The notes under the pieces were generated by a model, which made no database searches, was not told the origin of the DNA, and saw only the letters and a list, made by a program, of their open reading frames with translations. The position numbers were made by a program, and so were the translations under genes. This document shows positions 51,354 through 62,340 of a stretch of 64,000 bases of DNA, piece after piece. The stretch's first letter is position 1. Every line of letters begins with the position of its first letter. The stretch is from Zhengitettix transpicula (Eukaryota > Arthropoda > Insecta > Orthoptera > Tetrigidae). The stretch is taken from the NCBI GenBank assembly GCA_037074705.1, contig CM073596.1, positions 18,248,501 to 18,312,500 on the forward strand, given 5' to 3'.

Positions 51354-52485
51354 TTGCTCGTCCGCTAATATTTGATCTAGGGAAACATCATTTAAGGGTC
51401 GCGAAATACCATCACGATAATGAGGTCAACCTCTTCAATTAAGTGTAATCAGAATTCATTCAACCGAATTCAGTCCTTTACCTTTAATTTATTTGGATAC
51501 ACTTTATCCATATAGCAGCTCCCCAGATATTCATTTTATATCTAACAAGAAGAGATTTATCAGTAGTAAAAGTAATAGTCATTTAAGAGAATATAGTAAA
51601 TTTGCACAAATTGAGGCACACGATTTTAATCAAATATATTTAACACAGGAACAACGTTTCTACTAACCTTTTGGTCTTAATCTGAGGTTACTTTATAAAG
51701 CTTACGGTTACAACTGAATAATATGTAGAAGATAATACAGAAAAGTTCTGAGGATCATGGAAATTACTAAATTTCTAAGAATCACGTTTAACGTTAATTG
51801 ACGAGGTTTAATGAGTAAATTTTCATAAATTAATCTTAAATTTTATTTAGTATTAACATTTAAAACTTTAAAGTCCCTTCAAAGAATAATATGTTTTGAT
51901 ATTACTGACAGGTTTTTTTCTGGAATTTTTATACTGTCCTGATACATTGATATTTAAAAAAAAATCCTTTACAAGCATTACAATTCGATAAATAAATTTA
52001 ATTTTTTTCTTTTCCTGAGGATGTTTTGAACAAATAATTTTTATGCAGTTCAATTGAAAACTATAACAAGTATTTGAAAATATGATATTTGGTCATCTTC
52101 AAAAGAATTGATTTGATGAAATTAAATCCATTGACTTTGTATTTGCTCGCTTATAAAGATTGTGATAGTTTTGTAATACAGTTGTCATTTGTCAAGGTGA
52201 CACTCAAGCTGTTGAAAATGAGGAAAATAATATAAATAGAAGTAAAATAAAGAGTAATTTTAATTTTTTTTTCATAATACACTGGTATTAAAAATAAAGA
52301 GAAGAATTAAGGGACTATGAGCTCGTCGAATGACTAAGCTACTATTGAGGAAGAATAGAAGATATTATAACGGGAATTAACGAGTACTAAGAGTGTTACA
52401 GATTTACTTGAACTTAATGTAAATTTTAAATGAGAATCGGAAAAGCATTTCTAAAAGTGAAGAGTTATTTCGTTGTCGTAACCGA

Positions 52486-52501
52486 CCACGTGACCACGTG
52501 G
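52486..52501. promoter_or_regulatory. Two adjacent CACGTG E-boxes
   Basis: CACGTG occurs at 52487-52492 and again at 52495-52500, within GACCACGTGACCACGTGG. Two perfect 6-bp sites with a 2-bp gap are unlikely by chance in AT-rich sequence, but no promoter is evident nearby. Confidence 0.35.
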
Positions 52502-53642
52502 TTTGTATGTGGGACAGAATCACCTAGGGCAGCCAGTGTTTTTTAGTAAGTATATATAGAAGATAATGGATGAAACGGGTGAGCATATAAATAAATCTAT
52601 GATAGATAGAGAATACATCACTAAAATTCTAATAGTTGACAATGGCCATGCAAGGATGAAGCAAGGATCAAGAAAATGAAAGTAGAAGACATATTGAGAA
52701 TTGAATCGATACTTTATTTTAACGCACGAGAAGACCACATATGAAAGTAGAGAGAATGCGAAATAGAAGAAAAATACTTTTCGAAGGAAAAGTCAAAGAG
52801 ATGGAGAAACGAGTGCGTCGTTGTTACATACTGTGCATGGTCCCAGCATCGCGCTCTGTACTGATAACAGCTGTCACACACGGAACAAGTGTGCCTGCAA
52901 AGGAAGCTACGGTACACACACGCTCAAAAGGTAAATAGCACACAGGCGACGTCAGTACTACCAAACCGTAGTGTACAAGAAGAATCAATAAGTGATTAAA
53001 ATAAAATAAAAATAACGTTTCATTTGGCAACATCATCTCATACTGCTCATCGTTTCACCACGTTTTTTAAAACGTCCATAATATAATAATGTTTATTTTG
53101 GCAATGATCACCTCGTTCAACGTTCAGATTCTCCATTTTGCAGGTTATAATTTTAAAAAATCGCAGAGAGCAAAATATGGTAAATACGAAGGATGCGGAA
53201 AAATTCTAGACACCATAGATGGCCCTAGCGCACTGTCTTAATAAAAGAGCATTTTTTCCACTTCACGGTTGTTTTTTCCCTAAATAGTTCATATAGAAAA
53301 TTTCGAGGTCAAGCCCCCCCCCCTCCCAATAAAAACTCGTGATAATCACATTACTGGTGGATTTCATCGTTCTCGAGTGCCTTCAGTTCCGGTTCGCTCC
53401 GTAGTGTAGTGGTGGGTAGAACTTTCATAGAAAGTTATGTATCGTCTCAGGTTATCCGGAAAAAAGCGTCAAACCAGCCATGGAATCGGCCACTTTAAGA
53501 AAACGCGGCACTCATCTTGCCGGTAATTTTTTCAATCAAAAATTTGTTGGAAAATAGAAGCCATTGAACTATGGGATATACCTGTGACCGAAATATATTA
53601 TGTAATTATTTCTTGTGACAGTAATTGTCGTTAGTTCGAACT

Positions 53643-53702
53643 AAATTATATAAATGTCTTGAAGAAATTCTAAAATTATATAAATGTCTTGAAGAAATTC
53701 TA
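53643..53702 (+). repeat. Short tandem duplication (30 bp x 2)
   Basis: AATTATATAAATGTCTTGAA plus AAATTCTA repeats once with a 30-bp period and no visible mismatches in the core. Confidence 0.9.
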
Positions 53703-56146
53703 ATAGGCATCGCGAGACACTAATTATATATACTTTCGACATACCGTAACAATAGACCTAATTAAAATAGTTATATTTGTTGTTTTGAAAATTTCTTCAT
53801 GTTAATTAGTACGAAAGATATTTCAAAAGTAGTACAGACGTAGTTCTGGGCAATGTTTCTGAAACAGGGTTATGAAAATTCTCGCATGCTTGCTGATAAG
53901 GTTTCTCGTGCGGCTAATAACTGAAAACCAGTTGTTACAGTAAGAACCAGTAAACAGGGTAGCATTGCCAACATATGCCAACATCAAAATTCATAAACAA
54001 TACGAAAATTTGAATTTATATTTAAAGCGTATTGTTCTAGGTTCCAAAAAATTATTTTAGAACTGCTCGATAAACCACTCCTTACCAAGAAAAACTTAAA
54101 ATTGTTATTATCCATAATTACAGAACATTTTCTGAATTTATTCATACAATTATAAAAAGCAGCACAACATAAATCGAACAAAAAGTTTCGAAAAAGTGGT
54201 TAGCTGGAAAGTGTTTCAGATTTCCCTTTAAAAAGGTGAAGAGACTCATAAGAAATTTTCACGAATGTTTACAAATTGCAAATTCTTGCCTACATAAAAT
54301 ATGTAAAAATACATGGAATATTACACAACAGGCTATTAAATAATCTATAACGGAATTTTTATAACAGAAAAGTATTTATTCTGCTTACTACGTGGCTTAT
54401 CTTCCTAGCAAAATCAACATAATCGTATTTATTACGATATATATAACGAACAGGAGGAAAATTTGCATTAAATTGCTTTTCAGCTCTTCTTAGCGATTAA
54501 CTGACATGTATACAATTATATACGAAACAGATATAACACTATCATCTCTTTCTTCACGGTCACGTGATTACAGTTTGTTCCACATAAATGTTATTGACTC
54601 TTCGATATCAGTATACGCAGGTTTGCTCACAATACTTATTCGTTTCCATGAATTAAAATCGGATTGAACTTAAAGAAAAGTTTATCATAAGCGAGGACAA
54701 GCATACTGTTCGCAAATTTACGGTACAATTAATTTATTATATCACAGTCATTTAACACGCAAGATATAGAATATAGAATTGTGTCGTAAATTTTTGTACG
54801 TATGATTATTCTTCTCTCCTTAGATCTAACGTTAAACTGTCCCAATAAAATCACGTGGAAAAGGTTATTATGGAAATATATTGAAGGAAATAAAAAATGT
54901 AAATCCCCTGCAAAATGCTAATATTAAATTTAGAAATTCTGGGAAATACATATTTGAAGAAAAGAGAGAGAAATTAACAGAAAAAAAATTATCGAACTCG
55001 CTTGGCTCAAGAAAACAAACTTTCGAAGAAGCCTGTTAGCGTTGAACTTCGATTGAGGATTAAGGGATAACAACTAACGCCAGGCTCAAGAAAGCTTTTT
55101 ATTTTTAAATGATAAAAGTAGAACGGATGGATCAAAGAAAGAGGTGCCTTGAAAAATGGCGTTGTCAGGGAGTGGACTTGGGGTGCGGGTGGTGGGGTCC
55201 TAGTTAAATCTTGCTTACTTTTCTGTGCTTTCCGCGTGTAATTATAAGAATTCTCAACAGTAGAAAACTATAGGGATATTTTCACTACTTCTGTGCCTTG
55301 AAAAGAAAGTTAAAACACAAGTGAAAAATTATATCTATATGTTTTATAAAAATAAATATGTGCACTTGGGACGATCCATCCTCTTCAGCTTTTGCATAAT
55401 GTACAGTTTAGGTACACAACAATTTGCTTTGCATCGTTTTCATATTTGTACACAATAATTACGAGAGAATTTTAATATGGGCACTTCTTTCAAAATTCTA
55501 CGTCTCAGAAATGGAAACTAATTACCTACGTAAGACGACACCAAGTTCCTCGTTTTTCAAATTTTTTCCCAGAGCCCTAGCTGCTGCTTTTAAATTACAC
55601 CGAGCACCTTTCAATTAAGTTTCGCGAATAATTATTTCATTCTCGGCAGCGATGACATTTAACAAGTGGGGCATTTTCGTCAGGCAGGGGTAATTAGAGC
55701 AGCTCCATCCAGGCTGACGACCTTTGATATTAATGTATCGTCCACCCCCTATAAGGAATTGGACGCAACCGAGCACAGGGATGTAGGTTGGAACGCTGAG
55801 ATATAGATGCATGAATATTTTATGGTTCTGCTCATATCGAGAATTATTATATCACTGTCTATTGATGATTTCATTTCAATTGAGTTGAAATTGGTTCCAT
55901 CGTGTGATTTTTTTGAAAACCAATACATTTTGAAAACGGTAATATTTATTGATAAATTTTATATGTGAATTTATTCCTGTTGGACTGACGAATAAAGTTA
56001 TGTGAGACTACCGTAAATAATGCTCAAAATGTCTTTCGCAAACAGTACATAAATCACTGAATTTTAATAATTTATAAACACAACAAAAGATTTAGTGCAA
56101 TTAACTTTAGACTCTAATCAATACTGAAACGTCAAATACAATACTA

Positions 56147-58619
56147 TATTATATTTATATTTATATTTATATTTATATTTATATTTATATTTATATTTAT
56201 ATTTATATTTATATTTATATTTATATTTATATTTATATTTATATTTATATTTATATTTATATTTATATTTATATTTATATTTATATTTATATTTATATTT
56301 ATATTTATATTTATATTTATATTTATATTTATATTTATATTTATATTTATATTTATATTTATATTTATATTTATATTTATATTTATATTTATATTTATAT
56401 TTATATTTATATTTATATTTATATTTATATTTATATTTATATTTATATTTATATTTATATTTATATTTATATTTATATTTATATTTATATTTATATTTAT
56501 ATTTATATTTATATTCATATTCATATTCATATTCATATTCATATTCATATTCATATTCATATTCATATTCATATTCATATTCATATTCATATTCATATTC
56601 ATATTCATATTCATATTCATATTCATATTCTTATTCTTATTCTTATTCTTATTCTTATTCTTATTCTTATTCTTATTCTTATTCTTATTCTTATTCTTAT
56701 TCTTATTCTTATTCTTATTCATATTCATATTCATATTCATATTCATATTCATATTCATATTCATATTCATATTCATATTCATATTCATATTCATATTCAT
56801 ATTCATATTCATATTCATATTCATATTCATATTCATATTCATATTCATATTCATATTCATATTCATATTCATATTCATATTCATATTCATATTCATATTC
56901 ATATTCATATTCATATTCATATTCATATTCATATTCATATTCATATTCATATTCATATTCATATTCATATTCATATTCATATTCATATTCATATTCATAT
57001 TCATATTCATATTCATATTCATATTCATATTCATATTCATATTCATATTCATATTCATATTCATATTCATATTCATATTCATATTCATATTCATATTCAT
57101 ATTCATATTCATATTCATATTCATATTCATATTCATATTCATATTCATATTCATATTCATATTCATATTCATATTCATATTCATATTCATATTCATATTC
57201 ATATTCATATTCATATTCATATTCATATTCATATTCATATTCATATTCATATTCATATTCATATTCATATTCATATTCATATTCATATTCATATTCATAT
57301 TCATATTCATATTCATATTCATATTCATATTCATATTCATATTCATATTCATATTCATATTCATATTCATATTCATATTCATATTCATATTCATATTCAT
57401 ATTCATATTCATATTCATATTCATATTCATATTCATATTCATATTCATATTCATATTCATATTCATATTCATATTCATATTCATATTCATATTCATATTC
57501 ATATTCATATTCATATTCATATTCATATTCATATTCATATTCATATTCATATTCATATTCATATTCATATTCATATTCATATTCATATTCATATTCATAT
57601 TCATATTCATATTCATATTCATATTCATATTCATATTCATATTCATATTCATATTCATATTCATATTCATATTCATATTCATATTCATATTCATATTCAT
57701 ATTCATATTCATATTCATATTCATATTCATATTCATATTCATATTCATATTTATATTTATATTTATATTTATATTTATATTTATATTTATATTTATATTT
57801 ATATTTATATTTATATTTATATTTATATTTATATTTATATTTATATTTATATTTATATTTATATTTATATTTATATTTATATTTATATTTATATTTATAT
57901 TTATATTTATATTTATATTTATATTTATATTTATATTTATATTTATATTTATATTTATATTTATATTTATATTTATATTTATATTTATATTTATATTTAT
58001 ATTTATATTTATATTTATATTTATATTTATATTTATATTTATATTTATATTTATATTTATATTTATATTTATATTTATATTTATATTTATATTTATATTT
58101 ATATTTATATTTATATTTATATTTATATTTATATTTATATTTATATTTATATTTATATTTATATTTATATTTATATTTATATTTATATTTATATTTATAT
58201 TTATATTTATATTTATATTTATATTTATATTTATATTTATATTTATATTTATATTTATATTTATATTTATATTTATATTTATATTTATATTTATATTTAT
58301 ATTTATATTTATATTTATATTTATATTTATATTTATATTTATATTTATATTTATATTTATATTTATATTTATATTTATATTTATATTTATATTTATATTT
58401 ATATTTATATTTATATTTATATTTATATTTATATTTATATTTATATTTATATTTATATTTATATTTATATTTATATTTATATTTATATTTATATTTATAT
58501 TTATATTTATATTTATATTTATATTTATATTTATATTTATATTTATATTTATATTTATATTTATATTTATATTTATATTTATATTTATATTTATATTTAT
58601 ATTTATATTTATATTTATA
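56147..58619. repeat. Giant hexanucleotide array with nested variant blocks
   Basis: About 2,473 bp of pure 6-bp repeat in five blocks on the + strand. TTTATA runs 56147-56514 (~61 units) and TTCATA 56515-56629 (~19). TTCTTA runs 56630-56720 (~15). TTCATA follows at 56721-57750 (~172) and TTTATA at 57751-58619 (~145). Borders are sharp and blocks are homogeneous. Neighbouring blocks differ by one substitution, so the order is A-B-C-B-A. In gene sense the units read TATAAA, TATGAA and TAAGAA, and the array starts ~113 bp after the donor of the 58733-59367 exon. The long Met-Asn/Lys-Asn/Ile-Asn open frame across it is an artefact of the 6-bp period. Confidence 0.98.
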
Positions 58620-58732
58620 AAAAAGTCAATTCTGGAGAAAAGTATGCCTAGTACGAGGTATAAGTTTCAAGACAGTAATTTTGTAGACATAATCACAATA
58701 CTAAATAGTAGTACAGTGCAAGTTGTACTCAC

Positions 58733-59367
58733 TGCGTAGATGCAGTCGGCTGCAATGCATGACCCTCGGCGGGAGAGCACAGCTGCCGCTGTCAGAATCC
58801 ACCGAAGGGCGTCGCTGACGATATATGTCCAGAAGCAACGAGTCCACGAGACCGAGGACTCTGCGGCGCTGTCTCGGACGGGAACGAGTTTCCTTCTCCC
58901 AGGAAGCACTCCTCGCCACCACAGGAGGCGTGGTTGGAATCGCCCAGACGCCAGGCTCTGATAGTGGGCGTCGAGGTCCTGGGGTTGGGAACTTTGGCGT
59001 CGCGATGAGGACGTGGCACTGTGCCGGCAGGTGTGACGTCTCGCAAGCTTCGTTCACCTGGTGGCAGCGCACGCTGATGGCGGGGAAGGCGTCGCTCAGC
59101 AGGCTCTTCTCGACCTGACGACGCTTGACTGGCGTCCGCTTCTTCCGGTATCGCTCCGAGTTGAGGCTGGAATCGCTAGCGTAGTCACTCGTCTGTACGA
59201 CGGAAGTTTGTGGACTTTCTGATTCCCACCACGTTCCGACGCTGGTCTCTGACGGCGTCTCTTCCTCTGGTTCTCTGCCATTGAGATCAACAACCTCCAA
59301 GGTGCCCTCGGACCATGGAGTGCCGATTGTCACTTGGGTAGCCATTTCCTTGTCACATGGCACCTCT
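58733..59367 (-). CDS. Coding exon of a TBC1D30-like Rab GTPase-activating protein (N-terminal region)
   Basis: This GC-rich exon is open from a strong acceptor (polypyrimidine run then CAG, last G at 59368) to the donor CGCA|GTGAGTAC (GT at 58732-58731). The best start is ATG at 59345-59343, with G at -3 and +4; the frame stays open upstream to the acceptor, so coding could begin earlier. From that ATG the exon encodes 204 residues plus one base. Residues 1-60 are acidic and Ser/Thr-rich. Basic clusters lie at 68-76 (KKRTPVKRR) and 156-162 (RPRQRRR). GLVDSLLLDIY lies at 165-175 and SVDSDSG at 181-187. From memory, arthropod TBC1D30 proteins have a similar 'LVDxLLxEIY...SVDSD' segment ahead of the TBC domain. 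The leftover base plus the first two of the exon at 36182-36346 give a Ser codon, so the phases fit. TBC proteins stimulate GTP hydrolysis by Rabs in membrane traffic; the catalytic domain is not here. That the exon is coding is firm; the family name rests on recalled similarity. Confidence 0.72.
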
Positions 59368-61040
59368 CTGGAAAAAAAACCTTTAATTAATTCAAATTAT
59401 CTATTCAACTGCTTACAACAAACATTATTTTCACACTACTATATAGAACGTGATCTTGACATGAGATACTTACAGTAACTCATTTCCAAAATGTGAAAGA
59501 ATATGGACAAGAAAATCCCTTACATTCTCTAGGAATCATAAAAACTGCTTCTTCTAACTATTTACCTTACATTTTTCCATTCCGCAACGCATTGTTTATA
59601 TCCGATAATTCTAAAATCATGGATCTATCTTCCACAAATATCTTCAATGCTCAGGTTTAATATTTAATCCTACTGAACTTTGCCGACTTCTAACACTGCC
59701 GTCACAACAGAATGGATATTTTTTATGCCTACTAACCCTACTCTTGCAGTCTGTATGTTATTAACTGCCTTTGAATTATTGTATATTATGTATACATGAG
59801 ATTAAAGTAAATTCCTGCTTCGCCAACAATTACTGCTGTTTCTATATTTTCACTTACGTAAATTTTTAGTATTTGATGCTCATCTTTATTTCTCTCTAAG
59901 AACATGTTCCCCTCGCTACAGTATTCTCTGTATTTTCTTTACTGTTTTTAATCTCAACCATTCATCATCAATATTTAGCAAATTTTGGATGTCACACTTC
60001 TTAGTATGAAGAATAATATAAATAAATTCCCTTTTATCGATGGTACTGTCCATCACTTTTCGGTTGTAAATTCCAATGAATTTTACCTAATTTTTAATTA
60101 AATTCCGCATATCATTGCTCCATTCTACAATTCTCTTTAGAAGTCCTAATGTGAAGTATGGCTATGTGTTGCACATTCTGCAGTTTTCATTACTCTATAC
60201 CTAGGGTAAATTTCCGGTTCATAACAGCCAGAAAGCAACTAGCCTGGATTATTAATTCAAGCTCTCTGTTGTTGCAGACATGCTCCACGCACCTGTTGTT
60301 CTAGCTCGAGAGCAATTTGTGTGGCAATAATCTGACGGCGACAGTAATTGGCTGTTTCTTCTCGTCCTTGTCACCGTAAATCGATTATGATAATATCCAG
60401 AGGCAACAAAAAGCACAGGAGCAGCCGATGACAAGACCGAGAATAAACCGGAGCCGTGAAGGTGCTATATACGATTATTATTTTTTAGAAATTAAAATAA
60501 TATTTACTGACGAAATGCCTGATTTAGTTAAGGAGGCTCATACTCTTTAAACTTCATCTGTTGATCTTCATTATATCCGACGTTTACATCATCTTCCCCT
60601 GGGTAACTTGATCTCTGTTTATTAAATTTTTATATCGGCACATAAAACGAAGAAAAAACAACTTCTAAAGCGATATTCTGCATACTCGTAAAATATTATA
60701 AAGTAACTCAAATGGTTCCAAATTCTTCGAGTACCAACCCTGTTTACTGGAAATTAGTGAGCTTGAATTTACGTAAATAAAACCTCTGCAAAGGATAAAT
60801 TTTTCTTCACAGACGAATTTAGTTACTGGCAGTTGGAATTACGTACATCCAAAAAAGCGACTCCCGTTTTTAATCATGTTATGCAAAACAGGTAATGGCT
60901 TCGCGCGCTTTTATTCTGTTTGTTGTTTATGTTAATAAAGCAAAGCTATTATATTCGTGCCACTGTGAATTAAGGTTTAGAGAACTGAATTTGTGTTTTT
61001 ATTTGAAGGTTGAATAATAATAGAACGAGTCTACAAATTC

Positions 61041-61058
61041 GTGTGTGTGTGTGTGTGT
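61041..61058. repeat. (GT)n microsatellite
   Basis: Nine GT units in otherwise unique AT-rich sequence upstream of the first exon. Confidence 0.9.
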
Positions 61059-61856
61059 TTTGCACTCACTGAAATTTTCTATAATTACTTGGCACCTGTA
61101 TTAATTTCTTCTGTTTTAAATTGAGAACCATAATTGAAAGGTTATAATATATATACACCAGACGAATTAATCTATAAATGGATTTGCTCTGCTTAAATAT
61201 TTTCGTGTTGTGTAAAATGATAGTTTTGAAATTTGTTGGCATTGTGTAGTAATAAGTACTGATTTGTTATTCCAATGATTCGTTACAAAAGAATAAGGTG
61301 AACAAAGGCAACAGAGGAAAAGGGAAGGAAAACTGTAGACACTGTTCTTCCCCTCTTTTCTTACCAAGATACCGAAATATCCGATTAATACCTATGATAA
61401 TATCTGAAATATGGACACTGAAATAATATTCTACTTCCGAGTTCATTATATCGTCTTATTTTTATAGATTCCAACACGAGACATTCCAATTTTACAAGAC
61501 TGAAAACTTTAACAGAAAGCGTTCGTCGGTTTATTCTTTTTTCTTCCACAAATAAGACAACCATCTGTGTAAATACTTATCTCAGTTTGTTTCGCCTCGT
61601 TCCATACTTATCTCATATTCAGCTGTGCAAAGTTGAGTCACATTTCGTTCTTTCCTTTTCCATCCAGTTTACATAAAATGCATTGTATCATCAAAAGCGC
61701 ATGTGAGTTTTTATATTCGTACATAAGTATACTGTAAAATAATATCATAGCTTTGCTCTGTCATTTTCGTGTTCCATAAAAATTACTCACTGACAAAAAT
61801 GTAGAAGAAACGCAAAAAAAAATACGTTTCCGGGAAAATATAATTGTTTTTTTTTT

Positions 61857-62340
61857 CGGGGTGTAGACAGGCTATGTATATGGTAATCCACATAGTGGCA
61901 ACTCCCCTCTTATAGCATAGGGAATGGATTTGAAATGGGGGATGCGGAAAGGTGGAGGAAGGTAGCCAAGGGTAACTAGGGCCCTTGGGCTATGGTTTAA
62001 GGATCCTACCCCGCATTCGCCTAAAAGAAATGCAGGACAAACCCTAGGAAAACCTGCATAAGGTAGGTCGTGCATTGGGTACTTGTCCCATGCCCTTCCG
62101 ATAGCGGGAGAGGAGTTTGCTGTGGGGACGCAGCATTCCCTGCTCCGTGTCTAGACCAATTTAGGAGGCAGCTGGCCGACTATTCCAATGGGAATAGAGA
62201 ACAACTCTTACCGTATGCCCAAGGTCTGCGACCCTAGAACATACACCTCTCAAAACAGGCCGAGGTGCCTCGGCATATGGGAACCTTAGTTCAGAAAAAC
62301 CAGAGAGATGTGAAGGCATCCGCCAAAGATCTCTATAAAG
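61857..62340 (+). repeat. Family A interspersed repeat, copy 6 (near full length)
   Basis: A poly-T run precedes GGGGTGTAGACAGG. All landmarks are present through GAGGTGCCTCGGC and the AACCAGAGAGATGTGAAGGC tail. It is second only to copy 3 in completeness. Confidence 0.85.

Larger units (their letters stand above)
48609..56146. other. 7.5 kb of AT-rich intronic sequence with minor repeats
   Basis: It holds the two short tandem duplications and the paired E-boxes listed separately. A moderately GC-rich patch at 52800-52950 has overlapping short frames that I do not recognise. 55140-55200 contains a GGGTGCGGGTGGTGGGG stretch. No exon was supported. Confidence 0.45.
36347..58732 (-). other. 22.4-kb intron between the two coding exons
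   Basis: The intron is defined by the donor at 58732 and the acceptor at 36347 on the minus strand, both GT/AG, with matching phase. It holds the giant hexanucleotide array, a large LTR-like element, one family A and one family B repeat, a palindromic element and a tRNA-like relic. No other coding exon was recognised in it, but a small skipped or alternative exon cannot be excluded by eye. Confidence 0.65.

Noticed and set aside
56144..57748. 534-codon open frame of alternating Met-Asn, Lys-Asn and Ile-Asn on the minus strand
   Set aside because: It is a mechanical result of a 6-bp repeat with no stop in that frame. There is no unique sequence, no splice context and no codon bias.
58701..59118. 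Other open frames over the 635-bp exon (both strands)
   Set aside because: Shadows of the GC-rich exon. Only the called frame runs from the acceptor to the donor with phase matching the exon at 36182-36346.
60252..60440. Minus-strand 60-codon frame as a possible upstream exon
   Set aside because: It ends in its own stop, lacks a clear donor, and one alternative frame is also partly open. Evidence is insufficient.
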